Translations under genes and position numbers: made by a program
Shown here: in pieces, positions 23,051 to 33,195 of the stretch
How positions within the stretch are numbered: the first letter of the stretch is position 1
How the letters are laid out: the number at the start of each line of letters is the position of its first letter
Source of the DNA: Prorocentrum cordatum
Taxonomy: Eukaryota > Sar > Dinophyceae > Prorocentrales > Prorocentraceae
Direction of reading: 5' to 3'
Assembly: GCA_963575745.1 (NCBI GenBank)
Contig: CAUYUJ010014183.1
Span: 1,123,240-1,187,239, forward strand
Length of the DNA: 64,000 nucleotides
Notes under the pieces: model-generated
What the model was told of the DNA's origin: nothing
Database searches by the model: none
What the model saw: only the letters and a program-made list of their open reading frames with translations

Positions 23051-23700
23051 CTTGGGAGGCTTCTCGCGGGCCTCTTGTGGGCAAAAGCAAAATTTTGGGG
23101 GCCTTTTGGGTCCTGTTGGGGCCTCTTTTGGGTCTCTTGGGGACCTCCGGGGGCCTCTTGGGGGCCTCTTGGGGGCCTCTTGGGGGCCTCTTGGGGGCCT
23201 CCTGGGGCCTCTTGGGGGCCTGTTGGGGCCTCCTGGGAGCTTCTTGGGGCTGAAGGCCCGGATTTTCGGTTTGGGCTCCCCCTCTTGGGGCCGTCTTGGG
23301 GCCCTCTTGGGCTTTCTTGGGAGGCTCTTGGGCCGTCTGGGCGCACTCTTGGGCCGTCTTGGGCGCCTCTTGGGAGCCTCTTGGGCCGTCTTGGGCCGGT
23401 CTCTGGGGCCTCTTGGACCGTCTTCAGCGCCGTGATTGCCGAAAAATCGTATATGCTAAAAATGTACGTTTCCGATCGAACATCAATGATTTTGGCGTCT
23501 CGGGGCCCTCTTCTGAAGCCTCTTGGAGGCTTCTTGGGGCGTCTTGGCGGCCTCTTGGGCCGCCTTGGAGTCATCTTCGGCGTCTTGGAGCGTTGTTTGG
23601 GCGTCTCGGGGGCATCTTGGCTCGTCTTGGAGGCCTCTCGGGAGCCTCTGGGGCTGTCTGGAAGCCCTCGTGGGTGTTCTTGAAGCTGAAATCAGGCCCG
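23051..23700. repeat. CTTGGGGGCCT array (reverse complement of the CCAAGAGGC family)
   Basis: Repeated GGGGCCTCTTGGGGGCC and GGGCCGTCTTGGG words. The unit is interrupted at 23435-23500 by an AT-richer block containing CGAAAAATCGTATATGC. A similar AT-richer block (GCGAAAAATATACG) interrupts the array at 25025. Confidence 0.75.
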
Positions 23701-23788
23701 GGGCCCAGGGGGGCAAAAACGAGGTACGGAGGGGGGTGGCCCCATTTGTCATTGTGTGCCGGGGGCGGCCGGGGGACCCCATCACTCC

Positions 23789-23790
<2 letters not shown>

Positions 23791-23855
<65 letters not shown>
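23791..23855. repeat. (TA)n microsatellite, about 32 units
   Basis: A continuous TA dinucleotide run. Confidence 0.98.
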
Positions 23856-23858
<3 letters not shown>

Positions 23859-24439
23859 CAACGCGGCCTGCACCGCGTCGGTCGCAAGCCGCGGCCGAGG
23901 CCGTGACCTCGCCAGCCGCAAGCTGGAGGCCTCGGCGAAAGAGGCGGCGCAATGCCGTAGGGCCACGCTGAAGGGGTCGCACCCGCGACGGCTGGCGCAG
24001 TGCTGTAGGCGCACGGGGGCCTGCAGAGCAGGGCCCCCGCGGCCATGATTAATCAGCATCCTCCTGCCGCCCTCTCCCCTCTTCTCTCCCTGACCCTCAC
24101 AGTCAAACGGCGCGAGGCCCGCGGGCCGCGCCATGGGCGACCAGCGCGCTGGCCCACGCCTCGACACCGCCTCGCGGGTGCCTGCGCGGAGGAATCCCGC
24201 GCCGCGAGCCGCGCGCACATCGTGCACTTGCCCTGCGAGCGCAGGGAGATATAACGATCAAAATGGCGGAGGAGGAGGAGGAGGAGGAGGAGGGGGAGGA
24301 GGAGGACCGCCCGTGTAGAGTCCGTCACCTGGATCCACGGAACAGACACAAAGCGCTGCGACGACGCGCGCACGCGCGCGAGGCGCAGCTAAGACTGCCA
24401 AGCAGAGAAGGGGCAACAGAGCTTAATCCCGCAGTAGCT
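23856..24439. other. No gene recognised
   Basis: Includes (GGA)n at 24267-24304. GC-rich unique-looking sequence without coding motifs. Confidence 0.5.
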
Positions 24440-25215
24440 GCGGAACTAGCGCCGTATCTTGAGACATCTTGGAGGCTCCTGGGACCGTCTTGGTGTCATG
24501 ACAGGCGTCTTGGAAGGCATCTGGAGCCAAGTCGCAGGGAAGGGGGCAGGGGGAAGAAGGCCAGAGAGCGCTGAAGGATACAAACACTGGAACCCTCTTG
24601 TGATTTTGTGGGGGGCCTCGTCCGGCCGCTCGCTGGGAGTTTGACGTAGCTTCTCGGGAGCCTCTGAACCTGTCGGGGGCCTCCTGGAAGCAGGTTCGAA
24701 GCATTTTGGGGGCCGATTTGGGGCTTCTCGGGGCCTCCTTTGGGCCTCTTGGGGGTCTCCTGGGGCCTCTTGAGGGGCCTCCTTGGGGCCTCCTGGCGGC
24801 CTCTTGGGGCGGAAGGCTCGAGCTTGCGGTTCGTGGTCCCCCTCTGGGCCCCCTCTTGGGCCCGTCTTGGGGCCCTCTTGGGCCATCTTGGGCGCCTCTT
24901 GGGCCGTCTTGGGGCCCTCTTGGGCTGTCCTGGGGCCCTCTTGGAAGCTTCTTGGGCCGTCTTGGGGCGGTCTTGGGCGCCTCTTGGGCCGTCTTGGACG
25001 CGGCGAAAGCCCAAGAGGCGAACATGCGAAAAATATACGTTTTCCAATAGGAATGACACGATTTTTGCTTCTTGGGCCTCTCTTGGGCTGCCTCTCGGAG
25101 CGTCTTGGAGGCTTCTGGTACCTTCTTGGTGTCATGACAGGCGTCTTGGAAGGCATCTGGAGCCATCGGAACGCGTTCCGAAGCCGCCTGCGAACGATCT
25201 TGGACGGCGTCTGGC
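24440..25215. repeat. CTTGGGGCCTC array bounded by a 60-bp direct repeat
   Basis: Same family as 23051-23700. A block of about 60 bp (CTTGGTGTCATGACAGGCGT ... GGAAGGCATCTGGAGCC) is present at both ends, at about 24464-24530 and 25098-25166, so the array core of about 640 bp is flanked by direct repeats. Confidence 0.75.
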
Positions 25216-25310
25216 GGTCCGACGAGCCTCCGGGCCCCCCGGGGGCCCACATTTGTGGTCGGGGTCCCGGCCCCGGGCCCCCGGACCCGGCGCGCCGTTA
25301 TATGTATATT

Positions 25311-25660
25311 CGGTGGCACCCCTCACACAGATCGGCGGGGTCAGGGTCCAAAAACACAAGGGATTTGCCACATGTCTGAAATTCGGTACCACCCCTCACG
25401 CAGATCGGCGGGGTCAGGGTCCAAAAACACATAGGATTTGCCACATCTCTGAAAATCGGCGGCACCCCTCATGCAAATCGGCGGGGTCATGGTCCAAAAA
25501 CACAAGGGATTCGCAACATTTCTAAAATTTCCTGGCACCCCTCACGCAGATCGGCGGGGTCAGGGGCCAAAAACACAAGGGATTTGCCACATTTCTGAAA
25601 TTCGGTGGCACCCCTCACGCAGATCCGTAGTGTCAGGGTCGAAAAACAAACAGGTCCTGA
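25311..25660. repeat. 73-bp tandem repeat, 4.7 copies
   Basis: Units start at 25311, 25384, 25457, 25530 and 25603, exactly 73 bp apart. Each contains CACCCCTCACGCAGATCGGC, GGGGTCAGGGTCCAAAAACA and ATTTGCCACAT. Identity is roughly 85-95% and the last unit is diverged. There are no spacers, so it is not a CRISPR array. Confidence 0.95.
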
Positions 25661-26324
25661 CACTGCTTCACAGCGAAACCAACGCCTCATGACTTCGCTT
25701 TTCCATGGCCCATTCTCCGAGAGAGAGGGGCTGGCGGCAGGGGGCGAAGCCCTTCGGATATTCTTGGGATCCGCAAGAAATCTAGCAGGGCAGGGCTCCC
25801 TGACAGTCCACGCCCAGGACTGTCCAGGAAACGCCAATCGCGGGGGGGCCGGGACAATTCTTCCTCCCTCGAGCCACGGCAGAGCGGGAAGGTCGCTGCT
25901 CCTGGAGGAAACACACACACACACACGGCGTAAACACAAACCGTTGGAGGTCCGCGCGGATCTCTTGGATCGGCGCTCGACCATCCTCCCTGTGGGTGGC
26001 CACGTGCGAGCCCTACCCCCACCCCCACGATTTCTAAAGGGAGGTGGGGGACCTCCCGAACGAAGTGAACCCTCACCCCCCCTTAGAAGTCGTCGGGGGT
26101 GGGGGTAGGGATCACATGTGGTCACGTACCCTGGCGAGCTGAGCGCGCCAGGGGCGGCGCCGGAGGCGCCGCCAGGGAGGCACATCTTCGATCCATGAAA
26201 TCCGCGCAGAGCTCCGACAGTTTATGTTTACGCAGTGCCTTTTACGACGCCAGCGATGTTATGATAGGGTTGGCTCGAGATACGTCCCAGGATTCCCAGG
26301 ATGCTTATGCCGCTTTTCCTTGAC
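25661..26324. other. No gene; contains a 45-bp inverted repeat
   Basis: Arms at about 26002-26050 and 26067-26118 (GCCCTACCCCCACCCCCACG paired with CGGGGGTGGGGGTAGGG) form a potential long hairpin with a loop of about 16 bases. 25925-25985 is one copy (reverse orientation) of a dispersed GGTCCGCGCGGAT block. (AC)n lies at about 25911-25926. Confidence 0.6.
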
Positions 26325-26790
26325 CGAGCTACGACGCCCTGAGGAGCGGCCCGGCCCTGGGGCGCGCGGCCCTCAGGCCGCGCACCGAGGGCAGCGCGGA
26401 CACGCTGCTCCTCGGCGACTCCGACCGGTGTGGTTTGCAACCGGCACCCTGGGGGGGCGCGAGGGACCTCGATAGAGTTCTCCGCCGCGCCCCGAGGCGG
26501 CCCGACGAGGACAGCGTCGTGCCTCCCAGGCCCCGGCGGCGCCGATCGCAAACCACACCCTGGCGTAACCACACACTGGGGCGAGTGGCCCGTGTGCCGT
26601 ACTTCTTGATCGAGCTACGACGCCCTGAGCAGCGGGCCAGCCTTGGGCCGAGCGGCCCTCAGGCCGCGCACCGATGGCAGCGCGGACACGCTGCTCCGCT
26701 GCCGCGGCAGCGGCTCCGAGGGTGCTGGACTGAGGCTGGCGCCCCGGCCGCCCGGCGGGCGGCCGGGGGCCGGCCCGGCGTCGGCGCGGC
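26325..26790. repeat. 284-bp tandem duplication, GC-rich
   Basis: GAGCTACGACGCCCTGAG starts at about 26328 and again at about 26612. Both are followed by GCGGCCCTCAGGCCGCGCACC and GGCAGCGCGGACACGCTGCTCC, with substitutions. The block GGCCCTCAGGCC is itself palindromic. Confidence 0.75.
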
Positions 26791-27311
26791 ACCGCCGCTG
26801 CTGCAGCCGCGCCGGGGAGCCTGCTTGCAAATGAATGGGACGCACAGGGGCGTTCTAGTACTATGTGTCAACCTCGGAGGCGTGCGTCCGACCCGAACAT
26901 ATAGTATGGCCATCTCGTAGTGTATCGTCTCCCGAGCGGTATAGCTAGACAGCGCCCCCCCATGGAGCTTTTACTAGAAGATTTCTCGGCGCGCAGCCCA
27001 TGGAATTGCCCGAATCGCTGATCGGCGGGAGTAGGGTTCGGATTTCGCCGCCGAGCAGGGGGCGCCGCCAGGGGTGTCCAGAGCCAATCCAAGAAATCCG
27101 CGCGGACCTGTGAAAATGAGTGTTTGTGCAAGGTTTCTGTTCTACGAGACGGGGGAACCAAAAGATACCGATACCGCTACTCCCTGGACCTCTCCCGGAG
27201 CACGGTCTGACCAGAATTGCAAGGCGAATCAGGCCGTGGCGAAGAAAACCTCCCAGGAGGCCCAGCAAGGTGAAAACGGGTGAAGGGTAGCGGTATGGGT
27301 ACCTTTTCCAG
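26791..27311. other. No gene; dispersed AATCCAAGAAATCCGCGCGG block
   Basis: Around 27083-27130 lies GCCAATCCAAGAAATCCGCG followed by CGGACCTGTGAAAATGAGTG. Related copies are at about 26195 (same strand) and, reversed, at about 25945-25985 and 32162-32200. No gene is recognised. Confidence 0.5.
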
Positions 27312-27508
27312 AGGCCTCCCAGATTGGGTCCGAGTAGATGGGGTCGGAGGATTGCGCCGCATCGCCAATGCACCGGCGATGCGCCGGCGATGCATCGGCG
27401 ATGCATTGGCAACGTCGCCGTGGAAAAAATCGGGCTCCACATCGAGCCGCATTGCCGATGCGGCACGTTCCTCCGACCACTTCTACTTCGACCACACTTG
27501 GGCGGCCT
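27312..27508. mobile_element. MITE-like element with 40-bp terminal inverted repeats, copy 2
   Basis: Termini 27312-27351 and 27469-27508 are inverted repeats (AGGCCTCCCAGATTGGGTCC against AGGCCGCCCAAGTGTGGTCG, then both AGTAGA...GGTCGGAGGA; about 30 of 40 match). The interior carries GCATCGCCAATGCACCGGCG and GATGCATCGGCGATGCA palindromes, as in the 19.1-19.3 kb copy. It has no coding capacity. A non-autonomous DNA transposon is the simplest reading. Confidence 0.7.
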
Positions 27509-27979
27509 GGGGGCGAGGAGGAGGAGGAGGAGGAGGAGGAGGAGGAGGAGGAGAAGAACAAGGAGGACCTAAGGAGGAGTAGCAGGAGTAGCAGATCACC
27601 GCACCAGGGTGCGGGGGCGGGCGACCGAGCGGTCCTCAGCCGACCACGGAGATGGACAGGCACTGCACGTTGCACACGGCGAGGACGGAGAGGGCCCCTC
27701 CCTCGTGAAGGCCCGTGGCGGCGCATCATCCACGGCATGCCGTGGGTAGCTGCATTGCGAGGGGATGCGTGAGAGCCCGATGCATCTCCTCCACGAAGGT
27801 GCACTCCCTACGCAGCCTCGCATGGTGAGCAGCCTGGCACCTCGCGCCGCCGATGCGGGGGAAGCCGTGGAAGTCGACGTCCAGCCACGGCGCGAAGGGG
27901 GCTGCTTGGATGCGGAGCGGCGTGCGCCTGGGGGCTGAGTACGGGGTCTCCGCCTGGTGCTGGCCAGCGTCAGGGAGGC
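27509..27979. other. 3' flank of the spliced-leader gene with (GGA)n
   Basis: (GGA)n at about 27517-27556, then GC-rich sequence. A minus-strand open frame 27726-28166 overlaps the neighbouring gene in another frame and may be chance or a further exon. Confidence 0.4.
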
Positions 27980-29478
27980 TCATGGTCTCCACCGCCGAGC
28001 CAGCCGCTGTCGCCACATCCGCTGGGCGGGGGTGTGCAGCTTCTCGGCGAGCAGCTCCGCGGTGTTGCGCCGCCGACGGCGCTTTTTTTCTCCAGGAAGG
28101 ACACGATAGAGCAAGGGAGGAGATCAGGCCGCAGCCCGTGGGGAGAGACTGAACGGGCGTCCACACTGGCGACCAGCAACTGCACGGCGGGTCTGGGTGG
28201 CGGGCGCTCCCCAGGGAGGGAGGCAGGAGGCGGGGGGCGAAAAAACCAGGCGCGGGGCGGGAGGGCCTCCAGAGCTAACGCCGAAGGCAGGCGTCTACAG
28301 CCCCACAGACCGCCACGGGAGCGCAAAACCCTGAACGGGGCCCAGCAGGAGAGAGAAAGAGAGAGAGAGAGAGGAGAGGCGAGACGGCGACGACAGACGG
28401 ACGGCGGCGACGAGCGACGGCGACACGAGGGCCCAGGGACCCAGGGGAGGGGGCGCCGACCCCCCAGGACAGCTCCGACGGCGCTTGCACGTGTAGCGAG
28501 TCTGCCTTGGCAGCCGCCGTGCTGTCGTCCTCCTCCGAGGTGGGCCCCATTCCATCGTCGCCAGGGGCAGGCGAGTCCGCGTCCTGCAAGGTCATCTTGA
28601 CGACCTCCAGTAGCATCTCGTCCGCGTTTGCGACCAAGGGCTCGAGGTGCTGCCAGAATCGGAAAATGTCAGCCACGAAGGACGAGACGGCGTCGGGCGT
28701 CTCCATGGTGGTAACCTGATTGGGCTGCTGCTGCCAGGCGTTGGGCGGCACGTGGTGCGGTGCCGCCGCCTGGACCTCGGGGTCGTCCTCCTCCAGGGGG
28801 CCGACGGGGTCGCAGCGGCCGATGACCTCCTCTGTGGTGTCCTCCTCCTCCTCCTCCTCCTCCTCCTCCTCCTCCTTCGTCGGGCAAGGGTGGCCTGCAG
28901 CGGCCGCCTCCGACGCGGCAGGGGGGAGGGGAGGGCGGGCGCACTCGGGGCCTCCACGTCCAGCGACTCGCCGAGGGTCGGCGTGTGGGGTGCCCGCGGT
29001 CGGCACCGATCCGCCCCGGCCAGTCCAGTTCAGCAGAGGATGCGCGAGCGAAGCCGCCCGGCGGCACGCGCTGGGCGTGCCAGGCGGCGTTCCTGCGGAG
29101 GCGGCGACTGCCTGGCACAGGGCGTCCCTGCGCTAGCAGCTGGAGCGCCGGCCTGGCCGCCCGCTCGCGGTCTTGCCAGGAGCCTGGCTCGCAGGGAGCC
29201 AGCGAGGCCCACAACGCCGCCTCGCACGCCGCCTGAGCTCTCTTTCTCGCCATTCGCCTTGCCGCCAATGGCCCCCACAGGTGGGCCTGCGCAGCGCGGA
29301 GCGAAGGCGGCCGCCACTGCGCAGGGCGGCCTCCCGCAGCCATTGCATGCACCGTGAGCTCAAAGCCCCGCTCCCCCAAGTCCCAACGCCCGCCGCGTTG
29401 CCCCGACTGACGACGGGTTGGGGTCGCAGGGTACGCCTGGGGACAAGGTCCAGGAGCGGGGGGCCTACGGAAAGGCAT
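27980..29478 (-). CDS. Putative retroposed gene behind a relict spliced leader (hypothetical protein)
   Basis: Approximate gene span; exon borders are not resolved. The ATG at 29478-29476 overlaps the end of the relict spliced leader. From it the frame reads MPFRRPPAPGPCPQAYPATP and continues to about residue 165 (29.0 kb) with good composition (AHLWGPLAARRMARKRAQA, CEAALWASLAPCEPGSWQD). A second segment in another frame, 28860-28440, is acidic and well composed: (E)n, then TTEEVIGRCDPVGPLEED, DAVSSFVADIFRFWQHLEP and NADEMLLEVVKMTLQDADS. A third, in yet another frame, 28100-27980, gives RRNTAELLAEKLHTPAQRMW and ends ARRWRP before TGA. Either introns or frameshifts separate them; decay of a retrocopy would fit. 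No family is recognised. Confidence 0.45.
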
Positions 29479-29497
29479 GAGCCAAAATGGCTACGGA
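29476..29497 (-). other. Relict dinoflagellate spliced-leader sequence
   Basis: On the minus strand 29497 down to 29476 matches the 22-nt dinoflagellate spliced leader (TCCGTAGCCATTTTGGCTCA core) at 21 of 22 positions. The only change is position 21, A to T. The leader normally exists in mRNA only, so a genomic copy directly before a reading frame is the known mark of a trans-spliced mRNA copied back into the genome. A (TCC)n tract of about 100 nt lies just upstream on the same strand and could serve as the polypyrimidine tract for a new trans-splice event. Confidence 0.9.
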
Positions 29498-29504
29498 AGG
29501 AGGA

Positions 29505-29610
29505 CAAGGAGGAGGAGGAAGAGGAGGAGGAGGAGGAGGAGGAGGAGGAGGAGGAGGAGGATGGGGAGGAGGAGGAGGAGGAGGAGGAGGAGGAGGAGGA
29601 GGAGGAGGGT
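29505..29610. repeat. (GGA)n microsatellite
   Basis: About 100 bp of GGA/GAG with few interruptions. On the minus strand it is a pyrimidine tract immediately upstream of the relict spliced leader. Confidence 0.95.
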
Positions 29611-30174
29611 TCACGTCGTGCAGACCTCGGCGTTGGTCTCCGACATACCGCGGAGATCGTTCAACCTGGAACGATCGGACGCTTCCGAAGCGTCAGATCG
29701 TTCAACATCGACCGATTCTGGGTCGCTGGCGGCGTTCAACATTGAGAGCTGGCGGCGGGTTCGCCGCCGGTCGACACGACGCAAACCTACTGCAGATGTT
29801 CCTCCTCTGGGGCTCAGGATGCCTTTGCCCACGCGCGGCCTGTGGGCGTGCCCCACGCACGTGCGGGCTTGATATCCTTCCCCAGCGCCGACCGCACGGC
29901 GGCGCCGTCGCCCGGCAGCCCGCTGGCGAGCATGCGGGCGAGGGAGACGCCGGCGAGGAAGTGCGAGCAGATGTCCTGGCGATCGGCGGCGCGCCCAGGG
30001 GGGGAAGGCTCGGAAGGCCGACGGCCTCAAGCCTTCTGAACAGTGAGTGCTCTGAGCTTGTGAGCCTCCTCCGAGGACAGGGGCGGCCTCTCGGAAGGCG
30101 CAAGCGCTTCGGAAGAGCCCCGCCGCGTTCCGAGAAGGCTTGCCCCCTCTCACTTCTCCTGGGCGCGCCGCCGA
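29611..30174. other. No gene recognised
   Basis: Contains a short inverted pair, GGAACGATCGGACGCTTCCG and the nearby GAAGCGTCAGATCGTTCAAC (29668-29705). Otherwise nothing supported. Confidence 0.4.
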
Positions 30175-30269
<95 letters not shown>

Positions 30270-30270
30270 T
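30175..30270. repeat. (GAC)n microsatellite, about 31 perfect units
   Basis: An uninterrupted GAC trinucleotide run, much purer than the other trinucleotide arrays in the window, so probably young or actively expanding. Confidence 0.98.
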
Positions 30271-32338
30271 AGAAGATCGAAGATCGAGGTGTTTGGGCGC
30301 GTTTCGCATGTCCTGGAGAGGGCAGGCCGAGCCCTCGGCTCGTGACTAGGCTACGGACACTGGGGCGGCGACACCTACAAGGCGGCGCAGGCGGAAGGAG
30401 TGCTGGAGCGGGTGGCGGTTGTCGGTTTCGTCGTGGGGGGATGTCGTGAGGGGTCGTCGTGGGGGTGTCGTCGCGGGAGGTCGTCGGTCGGGAAAGGCGT
30501 CGGGAAGGGCGTCAGGACGGGAGTCTGGAACGTTGTGCCTGACCGAGCCCAGCACGCTGCGTCTTGGTGGGGATTGTCCTCTGCAGGATCCACCCACCGC
30601 CCCAAAGAGGGCAGTATCAATGAGCGGGGTCCAAGGACTGACTGTGAAAAAGCGGCTCGGGATGAGAAGCAGGTCTGTCGAGACTTCTGGAGAGGGCGCC
30701 CCCGCCTGGTAATGTGGTACGGCCTCGGGTTGCTCAGAGACGGCGGCAGTCCCGGCTGATCTCAACAGGCCCCCCGAGCAGTCCAAGCTGGCCCCAACAG
30801 GCCACCCGAGTAGTCGAGAGCTGCGAGGCGGGGATTTATCCATGTCCACCGCCTGGGAACCGACGTCCTGGTGCCCCAGCGGGCGGTGGATATGGAAATA
30901 TGTCGGCCCCCAGGGGCCCGAATATGTCCATGTCCACCCGCCTGCCGAGATCCCCGAAAGTTGATCCTCCAGGCGGTGGTCATGTAGAAACTCCCGCTTC
31001 GGAAGAGAAGTCTCAATATCCTGGCGCCGCCTCTGGCGGCGCCCCTGGGGCGCCCCGCGCCCAACGGTTGGGGTGCCGAGACCGCCCTGGACTGCTCGGG
31101 GAACCCGGTGGGGCCAGCTGAGATGGCCCGTGCGCACGCCTGGAGCCTTACCAGCAGGGCGCCCCCGTCCCTCGCCCGCTCTCCCCGACGGGCACGCCGG
31201 GAATTGGTACAGAAAAAACGGGCACGACGACCAACAGCGGATGAGCGACGATCAGAAAAGGGTCTTACGCGAGATGACGTAGCGACCTTACGCCGCGGCT
31301 TACGCGGGCCGCCGGCGCGGCACGCCACATTGGAGACGAGGGCGTTGACGCGCGATCTTACGCGGGCAGCTTCGGCGCGAATGTTGGCGCAGACGACCAC
31401 GTTTTTTTGCGTCGCTCAAATGTCGCCGCGCCGTTTGTCTTGGTCGGAACAAGCGGCGAGGCGATAAATTGTCCCAGAGCAACCGCGGCCGCAATTGGGC
31501 ATGCTTATTTTTGTCTCACATGGACAACGTCCGCGGCGCCACTGACAACTCGGAGGCTCCAGGAGATACGGAGAAATTCTGGCGAAAATCGGTGTCCAAA
31601 CCCATCCTGGGGTCCATCTGGTTCGGTTTTTCACCCAAAATCCGTTTTTGACAGTCTGGGGCCCGGAAACGGCTCAGGGAGACAGAACAAATGAAAACCT
31701 TGCTCGAACCCAGAACCTCGAACCACACACCCCTTCCGTCTGGCGCGAACCAATGCTGGGCCACCTCAGACTCCCAGCCGGTTCCAACTGACAACGAGCC
31801 TTGCTCAACATGGACAAGAACTGCTGTCGGTCTTCGCGCCGACCCGAGATCCGGGCGCGGCTACATTTTCACACCGGGCGTTTTCGCCTGGGTTCGCTTT
31901 TGTTCCATTCCAGGCGGTTGCTTCACCCCAACACCTCGATCTGGCTCAAAAGATACCGCAGAAAGGTTGGGTCGAATCCAGGGCGGCTCCGGTCACGATG
32001 TTTCTCGAAGCCGTATTCTCTCCGTGTCGTCCGATCGAGGTTCTTACCGACGATGCCCCTGAGGAATGACTCCGCGGGCAGACGAAGATCCTCACATCCT
32101 CTCCACACTGCTGAAATCGAAGGAGACGTAGAATACGACACAACCGCACAAACGCCACCTTTCGGAGGTCTGCGCGAATTTCTTGAATCGGCGCCAGACT
32201 CTCATCCGAGGCCTCGGGGGGTCCAGGAGGTTCGGAGCGGGGGCCTGGGAGGTGAGGGGGATCTCAGAGTGAATGAGCCGAACGGTCATTCACTATCACT
32301 GGGTGCGTGGCTGAAGTGGGATTCTGCGATGCGGATTA
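30271..32338. other. No gene recognised; includes a dispersed repeat fragment
   Basis: Short frames lack motifs. 31600-31800 is related to 54390-54600 (see separate entry), and 32162-32200 is a reversed copy of the GGTCCGCGCGGAT block seen at 25.9 and 27.1 kb. Confidence 0.5.
31600..31800 (+). repeat. Diverged dispersed repeat, copy 1
   Basis: Blocks in order: TGGGGTCCATCTGG, TTTTTGACAGTCTGGGGCCC, GAACCAATGCTGGGCCAC, then CTCAGACTCCCAGCC. The same order with substitutions occurs at 54390-54600. It has no coding capacity. Confidence 0.6.
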
Positions 32339-32690
32339 TTGACGTTGTCGTTGTCGTTGTCGTTGCCGCTGTTGTTGTTATTGTTGTTAATGTTGTTGTT
32401 ATTGTGTTTGTTGTTGTTTGTTATTGCTACTTGGCTTCGTCCCCCCCGCGACCGGGCCTCAAAACCACTCGCGACCCACCCCGCGACCCGCCCGCGACCC
32501 CCCCGCGATCCACCCCGCGACCCACCCGCGACCATCTCGCGCCCCCCCCCGCGACCCGCCCGCGACCCGACCGCAACCCACCCGCGACCCACCCGCGACC
32601 CACCCACGACTCAGCCCGCGACCCACCCACATTGCTTGAACAACAAATCGGCGCTTGCGGCGGGCCTGTCGGCGGGCCTGTTTATGATTT

Positions 32691-32721
<31 letters not shown>

Positions 32722-32757
32722 TTGTTTTTTTTTTTTCCAAAAAAAAAAAAAAAAATG
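32339..32757. repeat. Low-complexity block: (GTT)n, (CGCGACCCACC)n, (TA)n, poly-T/poly-A
   Basis: GTT/GTC repeat at 32340-32425, an 11-bp CGCGACCCACC minisatellite at about 32447-32628, (TA)n at 32697-32721, and a T-run facing an A-run at 32726-32755 that could fold back. Confidence 0.9.
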
Positions 32758-33016
32758 AGGGCCTGCGGCGGGATTCTTCAGAGCCTCGCAGACAGCAGAC
32801 GTCCCCGCCGCCACCGCACTCTTATCCGCAAGTGCTGGGTGCAACATACATGTACACCCAATGCTAGCACATTTGCCTGTACCTGGCGCGCTATGTGCCC
32901 GTCTGCCAAAGTTGCTATGCACGCGATGTGCTGGTTCCGCCAGTGTGGGCTAGCAGGTGGGGAAAGAACGCGTGAGAATCGAGAATCGAGCACGGGATTA
33001 TAGAGAATCAGAAGAC

Positions 33017-33195
33017 TGTCGTCGTCGTCCTCGTCGTCGTCGTCGTCGTCGTCATCGTCGTCGTCGGCGTCGTCGTCGGCCTCGTCGTCGCCGTCGCCGT
33101 CGCCGTCGTTGTCGTCGTCGTCGTCTTCGTGCTCGTCGGCCTCGTCGTCGCCGTCTCCGTCGCCGTCGGACTTGTCGTCGCCGTCATCGTCGCCG
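33017..33195. repeat. (GTC)n microsatellite
   Basis: GTC/CGTCGC trinucleotides with GGCCTC and TTCGTG interruptions. The minus strand downstream (33300-33195) has a short well-composed stretch, EAMPPLEEPGAARAQRGG, that may be a small exon, but it is too short to call. Confidence 0.85.

Noticed and set aside
25311-25660. 73-bp direct repeats as a CRISPR array
   Set aside because: Repeats are head-to-tail without unique spacers, in eukaryotic DNA.
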